A DNA stretch of 64,000 nt from Mesorhizobium sp. ORS 3359 (lineage in GTDB: Bacteria > Pseudomonadota > Alphaproteobacteria > Rhizobiales > Rhizobiaceae), in contig CCNC01000068.1 of the NCBI GenBank assembly GCA_000824845.1, positions 62,001 through 126,000 on the forward strand, written 5' to 3'. A program made the translations under genes and the position numbers. Below the pieces are notes generated by a model. That model was given only the letters and a program-made list of their open reading frames with translations, had not been told where the DNA came from and did not search any database. This document shows, piece by piece, positions 17,601-27,008 of this stretch; the first letter of the stretch is position 1, and each line of letters begins with the position of its first letter.

Positions 17601-18661
17601 ACCCCCACGCACGTCGACAGTCCCAGATGTTGAGTTGTCAGACTGATCGCGCGGGCAGCATCGAGAGCGCGGATAGGGTCATCGCGATGAAAGCTGCCTC
17701 GCGCTCCGAACGCCGCAAAGAAAACCAAACCCTTGTCGTCCAAGAGCAGCTCGCCGGCTGGCCCGCCTCGCGAGCGCAAATCTTCCTGCAGGGCCGTGTA
17801 TAGCGATTGATAACGAGCAAGGTCCTGAGGTTGGCTGTAGTCGAGCCCGGCTATTCGCGCAAACAGAGCGGTGATCGGCCTTATTTCGGCAAGCGTATCC
17901 AGGTGGACGGCTGTCCGGCGATGTCCTGTGGGGCGCACCGGAATCGCGCTGCCTTCGGCCGCCGGGCCTGATTCAACGTCAGTGATCAGATTTCTGAGCT
18001 GCAATGGCAGAAACCGCGCCAGCCAATCGGCTGGAGGAGGGTTCGTGGCTCCGGCATCCAAGTTGGGTCGCGATCTAGATGGCCCCGCAAGGGCCAGGCT
18101 GGCCTTTTCCGAAACCACATACTCCCATCTGCGCGCAACAGTCTGGGAGCGGGCGGCTTGCATGACCGCGCTTCCTCCGGCAAAGAGCGTCCAGATGCGC
18201 TGACTGCCCAGAGCCGCGGCCCAAAGGGGCCCCGCCCCGATACCAACATGCAGTGCTGGCGCGATGTCGCCTTCGCCGTTGTCCGGGCGGTCGTTCTGGC
18301 TGCCGCAGATAGCCTCAGCGCAGGCAACCGCCGCCCGGACAGCGCTTGCAAGTCCGCCGCCGTCCGCCGCCCAATAGGCCAGCAACTCGTCGCCAGCGAG
18401 GTACAGAACCTCTCCTCCACGCTCGTGAACCTGCTCCACACAGCGTGAATACGAGCGGCTGAGCAGGCTTGGAATTCGTTCGAGTCCTTCCTGTCCTCGG
18501 CGTGCCAGTTGCTCGACCAGGGCAGTATACCTGGACACATCGACAAACATCACAGCAGCCGGAAACTCGACGGCTGCAGGGCCGTCTGAGCGAACCGCAT
18601 GGATTCTCCCAAGTAACCTAAGGGGGAGGAAACTCCCCAGTAGCTCGTGAGTTTCCCTCAT
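14651..18661 (-). CDS. Soluble-adenylyl-cyclase-like protein: tandem cyclase domains, AAA ATPase, TPR-like tail
   Basis: A 1336-residue signalling protein. The start at 18661 is chosen because GGGGGAGGA lies just before it; an in-frame start 75 bases upstream lacks a site. Two class III cyclase-type domains come first (about 33-195 and 262-430). The first keeps both metal aspartates, Asp41 (FVDVSRYT) and Asp91 (AGDELLAYW), but lacks the Asn/Arg pair. The second lacks the first metal Asp but has Lys310 (DDKG) and Asn380/Arg384 (VNRAAR). Together they would form one composite site, as in soluble adenylyl cyclase. A P-loop ATPase follows (Walker A GESGIGKT 470-477, Walker B LVLVLED near 599), then about 650 helical, TPR-like residues. 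No membrane segment is seen. Product cAMP is inferred. Confidence 0.85.
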   Translation of the reverse strand: MRETHELLGSFLPLRLLGRIHAVRSDGPAAVEFPAAVMFVDVSRYTALVEQLARRGQEGLERIPSLLSRSYSRCVEQVHERGGEVLYLAGDELLAYWAADGGGLASAVRAAVACAEAICGSQNDRPDNGEGDIAPALHVGIGAGPLWAAALGSQRIWTLFAGGSAVMQAARSQTVARRWEYVVSEKASLALAGPSRSRPNLDAGATNPPPADWLARFLPLQLRNLITDVESGPAAEGSAIPVRPTGHRRTAVHLDTLAEIRPITALFARIAGLDYSQPQDLARYQSLYTALQEDLRSRGGPAGELLLDDKGLVFFAAFGARGSFHRDDPIRALDAARAISLTTQHLGLSTCVGVATGDAHFSVVGSARRRQLMVFGAPVNRAARLMTASTSILCDAPTERASRRSFRFEERGTLQLEGLGEMAAVFCPADQRAPEQNTASLIGRENELGALERTFHEAREGSRRLAVILGESGIGKTALIKGFTDELRLAGTAVFVAGAERDDRRTSLLPWRRLLAAVLGLSSGSDGVTVLQRVTERVQGHPSVAARLPLLGDVLGVEIPQNDATRHLEGANRADATMRLLGDLMDRLSPRPLVLVLEDSQWLDSASWRLVEWILSSLSSLLLILCVRSDEVPEELKNLRRRAEAPGMNTGGTDADDPARFCRIVDLEELNDASICELVARTLGEAPPHDELLRRVCALAGGNPFFAEEIALTLKSQGLIAVRDGFWCPIRPLDHLRHFEGVERVIRERVDRLEAAAQEAIKAAAVIGRTFSREALATLLKGVLHGGAVAAAVESLAAAHLVRQVTSSGNYEFRHDQIRDVVYGAIPGEVRQRLHGALAAWMESSQSAATGADTAALVQHFEAAGDRIKAVRYANLAATKALQIGAFREVESFLGICLNYESEQPWSAVQRLQAVRWRRQLGEAHYSRGDLHAQGVSVRRALVLAGEPVPRSPVALLTRLLGSGLRLAFQQIFPPSARSGQDSALGSWEQELTRCLNQAAVVDYFELRFSRAFSHTVAAVTYAERTGVTTEMAVASAQLACGLGILGWRRACHYFMARAERVAITLADPSIHSHLCNLDALWRIGHCDWMMVDRRLDQSQELCLQAGDQLSWCNAQAIRFWSLYYRGHSGELEHTAQALLSRAQNSGNLQQEIWALRCKSLCVLQADSPREAVDILRLTTSAMVGSSDLADMVSAKGSLALALARVGQHGESVRAVVDALRLLRGMGRPTVHSTLPGITGVIEVLLRGREAGLSREYDQWRHWERQALHELKRYSRVFSVGAPQYALWVGVAHWLDGRNALAISTWQRGLAAAQRLELHRDASMIAAEIRRRQDRI

Positions 18662-18808
18662 GGTCCTCCCCCGCAGTCGCGACAACAGCACCCAAGGAGC
18701 AGAAGGTCGCAAACGCCTTGAAGAATACCACCACAATCTGCCGGACGCGGCTTCCTGACGTTACATTAAATTTCGCGTATATTTCAGGCTTATTTCAGGG
18801 AGGGGCCA
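18662..18808. promoter_or_regulatory. Divergent promoter region of the cyclase and oxidase-hydrolase genes
   Basis: A 147-base gap between the minus-strand cyclase and plus-strand oxidase-hydrolase genes. An AT-rich stretch (about 18766-18797, with AAATTTCGCGTATATTTC) is the likely promoter core, and CAGGGAGGGG just before 18809 is the ribosome site of the right-hand gene. No clear operator was found. Confidence 0.5.
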
Positions 18809-21800
18809 GTGTCCATCGATCTCGGGGGGGCCGAAAAGGCACGTGCAACAGTTTGGCTCTCGCGAGGGCTCGAAGCATTGGTCGGCGATCTGCCCCAGAT
18901 CGCCGATCCACGGAAGAGACGCGCCAAGGACAAGTATGATTTCGACATTGTCATAGTCGGTAGCGGCTATGGCGGCTCTGTGGCTGCCGCGGAACTTAGC
19001 AACTGCAAGGATGCTCAAGGAAACCCGTTGAGGATCTGCTTGCTCGAACGCGGCAAGGAGTACCTGGCGGGAATGTTCCCAACCCGCATGGCCGATTTGG
19101 CGGGGCACACCCGCTTCACGACGCCCTTCGCGGAGCGCCAGCGTGGCGTGTTCGATGGCCTGTATGACATGCGCTGGAGCGATGATGCAGCAGCGCTCGT
19201 TGCCTCCGGCCTGGGTGGGGGCTCATTGATCAACGCCGGTGTTATGGAGATGCCCCACCACAAGGTTTTCAAGGAGGCGCGCTGGCCTGCCGAGATTCGT
19301 GAGGAAACCAAGCTTGACGAGACGGCTGAACAACTGCGCGCTTGGCTGGGGGCCAATGCCATCGGCGTCGCTTCATTGGCCAAGACCGAAGCACTCAGGA
19401 AGCTGGGCGACGGCAAGATGCAACCGACCCAGGTAACGGTTGCATCCGATTGCCGCACGAATTCCGCGGGGGTAGCCATGGGTTCGTGCCGCCGGTGCGG
19501 CGACTGCGCCACAGGCTGCAACCACAACGCCAAAGAATCCCTCGACCTGAATCTGTTGCGCCTTGCCCAACAAAGCGGAGTTCGCATCGTCACCGGCGCC
19601 ACCGTCCTGCGCGTCTCGCCGTTGACGGACGGATGGCAGGTGGACGTCAACCACACCGACGGGCAGTTGAGAGATCGCCAACGGAAACCGTTTGCGCTGC
19701 GGGCAAGGCGGGTGATTCTCGCTGCCGGGACGTTCGGCTCGACGGAAATCTTGATGCGCTCGCAAGATGGCCGCACCAGATTCTCCGACCAGTTGGGCCG
19801 CAAGTTCTCCGCTAACGGGGATATGCTCGTGGTTGCCCACGCCTTGACGACGCGGGTCAATGGCGTGGCCGATGAAACGCAGGACCCGGCTACCGGCTCT
19901 GCCCACGACGGTGGCCGCGCAATCGGTCCGACAATAACCGCGATGATCGATCTGCGCCAAGGCAACGCAGATACCGACCTGGTGATTCAGGATCTGGCGG
20001 TGCCGGGACCGTTGCGTCGCCTTTTCGAGGAGAGCACCACCACGTTCGATGTGCTCAATCGTGTGGCCGAGCGCGATTGGGGGAAGCACAAGCCGAATCC
20101 CTCCTGGGCCGACGACGCTGCCGTCGACCCTGACGCCATCGCGAACTCCCTGGTGCTGGCGATGATTGGCCGCGACGACGCCGAGGGCGAATTAGCCCCT
20201 GGTGGCGCCATTCAAGATAACAGCGACGGCATGCTCACCGTGCGATGGCCGGAGTTGCGATTGGATCCGCGGTTCGAGAGACATCACAGGCATCTTGCCG
20301 ACCTGCTTCAAAAATCGGGTTTGGGGGGGCGCGTGGTCAACAATCTGCTATGGCGGCCATTGTCCGACCGCCTCGAAGCCGTATTCGGCCGCCAACGCGG
20401 TCCCCTGGTGACGGTGCACCCGCTTGGTGGATGCGCGATGGGTGATGATGTCCGACAGGGCGTTACGGACCATTGCGGACGCGTGTTCAACGCCGCCGAG
20501 ACTGCCCCCAGCCCTTTCCACGAGGGACTGGTCGTGCTCGATGGCTCGATCATTCCCACGTCTTTGGGCATTAACCCGGCTCTGACCATCGCCGTTCTTG
20601 CGTTGCGAGCGGTCAGCGCACTCAAGGTAAAATGGCACCTTAGCGGCGGCCGCTTGGTCAACTTCCCTGCGCCGCGACATTCCGCCGGCACGCCGAGACC
20701 GGTTTATTCCACGCCGCGAACCAACCCCGCACCCACTCCAACCAGGATCGAGCTGACTGAACAGGTGCGAGGCCAGGTTCCCCTGGTGACAGGCAGCATT
20801 GGCAAGGCAAGACTGCATACCGTCGAAGTGACCCTCACCACCAAGCCCGTGGTCCTATCCGATCTCTTTTCTTTACAGGCACCAGGCGGCCGCTCTCTGC
20901 CGATCGCCGACGGCCGGTTGCGCATTCTGCGAGCGGGAAAGCAGTTCGACCCAGTCGCCGACCAAGCCTATGAAAGCGATGTCGCCGTCGAAGCCGAGAT
21001 TTCGGGCACGCTGCGTCTTTTCGATCGTGAGGAGTCTGGTCCTGTCCGTCGAACGGCACGTGCTTTCCTGGCTTGGGCGATCAACCGTGGATTTCGCGAT
21101 CTCGCCTACACCTGCATCCAGCATGGCCAGAAATGGCTGCGTCTCAAGCCTCCGGACAGCGGAGGGCCATCAGGTATAGGGCCGTCCGACATTCTGTATC
21201 TGTGCTCCCGTGCCGGTGGGGTACGGTTGATTGAATACGATCTGCACATCGAAAAGATCGTCAAGGCAGATGACCTGGCGTCCGAGAAAGCCGCTGCGGA
21301 CACGGGGGGCGTCAGCTCGATGTTTCAACATGGCAAGATCAGAGCGGTCAAACGGCTCACATATGGACGCGGCGCCAGTCCCTGGACGCAGCTGATACAG
21401 ATGTCGGTCGTGGCTTTCCCGCGCATGCGCAAGACTGCTCTCGGCAGGAAGCCGATGCTGGAGCTCAACAAGCGCTACCTGGCCCGGCAGCAGGTGCCCC
21501 TGCTGCGAATAGTCGATCAGGAAAACAGGGTCGCCGCGCTGGCGGATTTGATGTCCTTCCTGCTTTACGGCTTGCGCGTCGTCCTTCAGATACATGCGCT
21601 GAGTTTTCGCCGTCCCGACCCTCCATCGGAGCGCGTGCCGCAAAGACTGCCCGGAGTAGTAGCGGGTTTGCCGAACCCGCAAATCGAATGGCTGACCTTG
21701 GGCACGGCAATGCCGTCGATTCGCATCCGCCTGGCGCGCTATGACGGTACTCCCGACGCACCGACTAACAGCAGCGTCCCGAAACGCCCGGTACTGCTTA

Positions 21801-22924
21801 TCCATGGCTACAGCGCAAGCGGCACCACCTTTGCCCACGCTGCCGTGCCCGGCAATCTTGCCCAGACGCTATGCGAAGCTGGCCGCGACGTGTGGGTGCT
21901 CGACATGCGCTCGAGTTCGGGCTTGACCACGGCCACTGGCGACTGGCCATTCGAGGCGATGGCGGAGCAGGACATCCCGATCGCCATCCGTCACGTGCTG
22001 GCCGTCACCAAGCAGGAAAAGCTCGACGTCGTTTGCCATTGCATGGGCGCGGCAATGTTCAGCATGGCATTGCTCGGTGAGTCTGATCAGCAAAACATAC
22101 ATCAGAAAATTGGGCGGGTGGTTTTCTCACAGGTCGGGCCCGCGATGCTTTTAAGCTCATCCAATGTACTCGCCGCTTATATAATGCGATACGTTCAATA
22201 TTTTCTTCAAGTTCAGGATTATGTATTTAGCCCGCGTAGCGAAATATCGTTGGCCGGTCAATTGCTTGACCGAGCCCTCGCGGCAACGAGAATGCCGCTT
22301 GAGGAGTTTCGGCGCGAGAATCCGCTTTGGCCTCCAGGTAAGGTAACGCCTTGGGTCGGGACGAGGCATAGGATGGACGCGCTCTATTCCCGCACCTTTT
22401 CGCTCAGGAACCTCTCGGACGTCGTGCTCGACCAGATCGACGACTTCTTCGGCCCGCTCAGCGTCGAGACGGTCTCGCAGGTTATTCACTTCGCCAGTCT
22501 CAATACCGTTACCGATAGGGATGGCGTAAATCGCTACGTGCTGCCTGACAGGATCAGGGATCGACTGCGGTTCCCAATGATGTCGATCCATGGAGCGGAG
22601 AACGGTCTGGTTGACCCTGCGACCCTGAGGCTGATGCGAAACATGCTCAGCGGGGCCGGCGTGCCGCACTTGAATCCATCCTCGGAAGCCGTCGAAAAGC
22701 CACAGTCAAAGGAAGCGATCAGGCGGGTTGTCGATGAAAACCAGGCACGTCTGGGTCTTGGCCAGCCCTCCTATATGACCTGGTGCGTACCTGGTCACGG
22801 TCATCAGGATTGCCTGATCGGCAAAGACGCCGCGTCGATTTGCGGTGTCATAGCGAAATACCTTGGAATTCCAGATACCCAATCAGAGGTCGCACCACGC
22901 AAGCGTTGGAGTGTTAAGCTATGA
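18809..22924 (+). CDS. GMC oxidoreductase fused to an alpha/beta hydrolase
   Basis: A 1371-residue two-enzyme fusion. Residues about 45-620 form a GMC flavoprotein of the cholesterol-oxidase group: FAD motif VIVGSGYGGS (49-58), a cysteine motif CRRCGDCATGC near 227-237, and the C-terminal HPLGGCAMGDD. A middle part (about 640-960) is beta-rich and unassigned. Residues about 985-1370 form an alpha/beta hydrolase with HG at 999-1000 (oxyanion region) and VPGHGHQD near the end for the catalytic His. At the nucleophile elbow the usual GxSxG reads CHCMG, so Cys1078 replaces Ser. The start is GTG at 18809 after a strong ribosome site. The partner phosphoesterase overlaps its stop. Substrate could be a sterol-like or other hydrophobic alcohol; that is inference. 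Confidence 0.85.
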   Translation: MSIDLGGAEKARATVWLSRGLEALVGDLPQIADPRKRRAKDKYDFDIVIVGSGYGGSVAAAELSNCKDAQGNPLRICLLERGKEYLAGMFPTRMADLAGHTRFTTPFAERQRGVFDGLYDMRWSDDAAALVASGLGGGSLINAGVMEMPHHKVFKEARWPAEIREETKLDETAEQLRAWLGANAIGVASLAKTEALRKLGDGKMQPTQVTVASDCRTNSAGVAMGSCRRCGDCATGCNHNAKESLDLNLLRLAQQSGVRIVTGATVLRVSPLTDGWQVDVNHTDGQLRDRQRKPFALRARRVILAAGTFGSTEILMRSQDGRTRFSDQLGRKFSANGDMLVVAHALTTRVNGVADETQDPATGSAHDGGRAIGPTITAMIDLRQGNADTDLVIQDLAVPGPLRRLFEESTTTFDVLNRVAERDWGKHKPNPSWADDAAVDPDAIANSLVLAMIGRDDAEGELAPGGAIQDNSDGMLTVRWPELRLDPRFERHHRHLADLLQKSGLGGRVVNNLLWRPLSDRLEAVFGRQRGPLVTVHPLGGCAMGDDVRQGVTDHCGRVFNAAETAPSPFHEGLVVLDGSIIPTSLGINPALTIAVLALRAVSALKVKWHLSGGRLVNFPAPRHSAGTPRPVYSTPRTNPAPTPTRIELTEQVRGQVPLVTGSIGKARLHTVEVTLTTKPVVLSDLFSLQAPGGRSLPIADGRLRILRAGKQFDPVADQAYESDVAVEAEISGTLRLFDREESGPVRRTARAFLAWAINRGFRDLAYTCIQHGQKWLRLKPPDSGGPSGIGPSDILYLCSRAGGVRLIEYDLHIEKIVKADDLASEKAAADTGGVSSMFQHGKIRAVKRLTYGRGASPWTQLIQMSVVAFPRMRKTALGRKPMLELNKRYLARQQVPLLRIVDQENRVAALADLMSFLLYGLRVVLQIHALSFRRPDPPSERVPQRLPGVVAGLPNPQIEWLTLGTAMPSIRIRLARYDGTPDAPTNSSVPKRPVLLIHGYSASGTTFAHAAVPGNLAQTLCEAGRDVWVLDMRSSSGLTTATGDWPFEAMAEQDIPIAIRHVLAVTKQEKLDVVCHCMGAAMFSMALLGESDQQNIHQKIGRVVFSQVGPAMLLSSSNVLAAYIMRYVQYFLQVQDYVFSPRSEISLAGQLLDRALAATRMPLEEFRRENPLWPPGKVTPWVGTRHRMDALYSRTFSLRNLSDVVLDQIDDFFGPLSVETVSQVIHFASLNTVTDRDGVNRYVLPDRIRDRLRFPMMSIHGAENGLVDPATLRLMRNMLSGAGVPHLNPSSEAVEKPQSKEAIRRVVDENQARLGLGQPSYMTWCVPGHGHQDCLIGKDAASICGVIAKYLGIPDTQSEVAPRKRWSVKL

Positions 22925-24591
22925 CGCGTTCTCTTCCGTTCGAGGCCAGGGCGCCGGCTTTCGGCGTCCGCATTGGGGTCGAGGCTGGCAAGATCCGAGT
23001 TCAGGCGGCAGACAGCGGGGGGCGCGGGTTCCCTCATGCCGCCCTCCTTGTCCCCGTTCGCAGAGCAGGAAATCGGCTTTGCATGGTCGAGACAGCGCCT
23101 GCGCGTGGTCCCGACCAGATGGAACAAGGCGAGAGTTTGATTGGTCTTTACATATCGCAAAGTGCATCCCCCTACGTGTTCGATGTTCCGCTCCAAGAAT
23201 GGCCTCCCGCGGAGCAGGTCCTGGTGCTGCTGCTGTACGTACAGGCCGAGGGTATCGGCGGCCTCGCGCGGTTGCCGCGACTGCCCGATTTGTCAGGTCC
23301 GACGCCGGATGCCTTCGATACCCTTCCACACACGCTGAGGGCCACGAACGAGGCCCTCCAGGCGGCTCGTGACGCGCTGGAGGCTGACACGTTTGACGAC
23401 TTGCGTGGTGGCCTGATCGTAGGCAATCCTAAGAAATTGCGCCGAAGCTACGACCGCCGGACAGGCGGCCGGCCAACGCATATTCGCTTCGCCCTCGCCA
23501 GTTGCCAATATCCCAGTGACTTCCTCGACCATATGCCCGACTGCGAGCATGCCACACGAGGGCCCGCCGATGCCTCCCTGCTCGCGCTTGCCGATCTGCT
23601 GGGCGAGAGCGGCGCGCCAACCTTGCTGCTTCTGGCCGGTGATCAGGTGTACATCGATGCAACCGCCGGCCTCTTCGACCCCAAGGTAACCGATGACCGC
23701 TTCCGAATGGCATATGAACGTCGCGGTCAGAGTCGAGGTGTCATGGCGGTGATGCAGCGCTTGGATCTGGCGGTCGAAACCATGTTGGACGATCACGAAA
23801 TCCGGGACAACTGGGCCAACGATCCCGATCCCAAAATGCGCGCCAAAGACACCGATATCGTGTCAGGCAAACAGGCGTACCTTAAATATCAACGTGGCAA
23901 GACCGGGCGCCTCCCGGCTGATCTTTGGCGCAATTTCACCCACGATGGCATACCTTTTTTCGTCAGTGACACACGCACGGAGCGGGAGGGGCGGACAGCT
24001 TCGAACTGGCACAAGGCGAGGATCATGGGTCCCAAACAGTTCGACAAACTATGCGAATGGCTGACCAGGCCCAAATATGCCGAGCTGCCCAAGTTTGTTC
24101 TTACACCTTCAGCCATCCTGCCACGTCGGCGAGAAGTGGCCGAAGACCCCAGCTGCGCCTTGCATTCCGACGCATGGGACGGATACCCGCGCTCCGCGCA
24201 CGCATTGCTCAAGTTTGTCTGCGACGAGGAAATCACACGAATTGTCTTCCTGTCCGGTGACGAGCACCTCAGCAGCCTTGTTACCGCCCGCGTGACAAAC
24301 CGCATTACCGGCAAGCAGTGCATCCTGCATTCGGTCCATAGTTCCGGTCTGTACTCGCCTTATCCGTTCGCGAATGGCGTTGCCGACGATTTCCAGGCTG
24401 ATGAGACCTTCTTCTTTCCCGATTTGGCGAGCGGGCCGTATCGCTGCGAAGTCCAGACAAGTTTTGCACCGGGCGATGGCTTTGCGCTGCTAACGGCTGC
24501 CCATCACCCATCGGGTTGGCGCCTGAATGTCGATTTCCATAACGCCGGCGGCCTCAAGGTCGACGGGTCCTTCATACGGGAGTTGGGTTGA
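22921..24591 (+). CDS. PhoD-like metallophosphoesterase
   Basis: A 556-residue protein whose C-terminal two thirds carry the PhoD-family metal ligands in order: LASCQ (about 190), AGDQVYID (about 238), DDHEIRDNWAND (about 289) and FLSGDEHLSS (about 443). The N-terminal 160 residues form a separate, unassigned beta-rich region. No signal peptide is visible, unlike secreted PhoD alkaline phosphatases, so it probably acts in the cytoplasm. It overlaps the oxidase-hydrolase by ATGA, so the two are translated together and likely work on the same substrate or vesicle. PhoD-like enzymes hydrolyse phosphodiesters or phosphomonoesters. Confidence 0.83.
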   Translation: MTRSLPFEARAPAFGVRIGVEAGKIRVQAADSGGRGFPHAALLVPVRRAGNRLCMVETAPARGPDQMEQGESLIGLYISQSASPYVFDVPLQEWPPAEQVLVLLLYVQAEGIGGLARLPRLPDLSGPTPDAFDTLPHTLRATNEALQAARDALEADTFDDLRGGLIVGNPKKLRRSYDRRTGGRPTHIRFALASCQYPSDFLDHMPDCEHATRGPADASLLALADLLGESGAPTLLLLAGDQVYIDATAGLFDPKVTDDRFRMAYERRGQSRGVMAVMQRLDLAVETMLDDHEIRDNWANDPDPKMRAKDTDIVSGKQAYLKYQRGKTGRLPADLWRNFTHDGIPFFVSDTRTEREGRTASNWHKARIMGPKQFDKLCEWLTRPKYAELPKFVLTPSAILPRRREVAEDPSCALHSDAWDGYPRSAHALLKFVCDEEITRIVFLSGDEHLSSLVTARVTNRITGKQCILHSVHSSGLYSPYPFANGVADDFQADETFFFPDLASGPYRCEVQTSFAPGDGFALLTAAHHPSGWRLNVDFHNAGGLKVDGSFIRELG

Positions 24592-24714
24592 TAGCTGCAT
24601 CATGATGCCGGGTTGAGACACACCGTCGAACTCCTTTGTCGTGCCAAGGCGCCCGCAGGGTTCAAGATCGAGCTTAATTGAATTCGCTCGGGCAGCGGCC
24701 TATACGTCGAAGCG

Positions 24715-26748
<2,034 letters not shown>

Positions 26749-26911
26749 GCTGTAACGCTCCGTCAGCATAGGCGACCTGCCGGGAGGCGATCCGACCCAC
26801 AAGCAGATCCGATTTCGCCGGCAGCCCCAATGCAGTCGTTTGAGAACGACTCGGCGAATGACCGTTATGGGGGTTCGCGCGTCGAGTCGTAACGGCAGCG
26901 ACACCAGCCGT

Positions 26912-26952
26912 CGAGGTTGGGCCGACATTAGATCGGACAATCGCCAACCTCG
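26912..26952. repeat. Imperfect hairpin in the gap before the RND operon end
   Basis: Inverted repeat CGAGGTTGG (26912-26920) and CCAACCTCG (26944-26952) with a 23-base loop that itself can pair CCGA/TCGG. It lies in the 260-base gap between the convergent YgiQ and RND permease genes. No T-run follows, so it may be a factor-dependent terminator or a repeat remnant. Nothing else is seen in this gap. Confidence 0.45.
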
Positions 26953-27008
26953 CCTTCGACAGGAAGGAAGAAACGTCGCCGTTCGGCGGTCGCGGCGAAT
27001 TCGTAACC

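Noticed and set aside
24650..24680. GGTTCAAG match to the T-loop of the tRNA, as a possible attachment site at the module's right end
   Set aside because: Only a nine-base match (GGGTTCAAG), which is expected by chance; no longer copy of the tRNA end was found.
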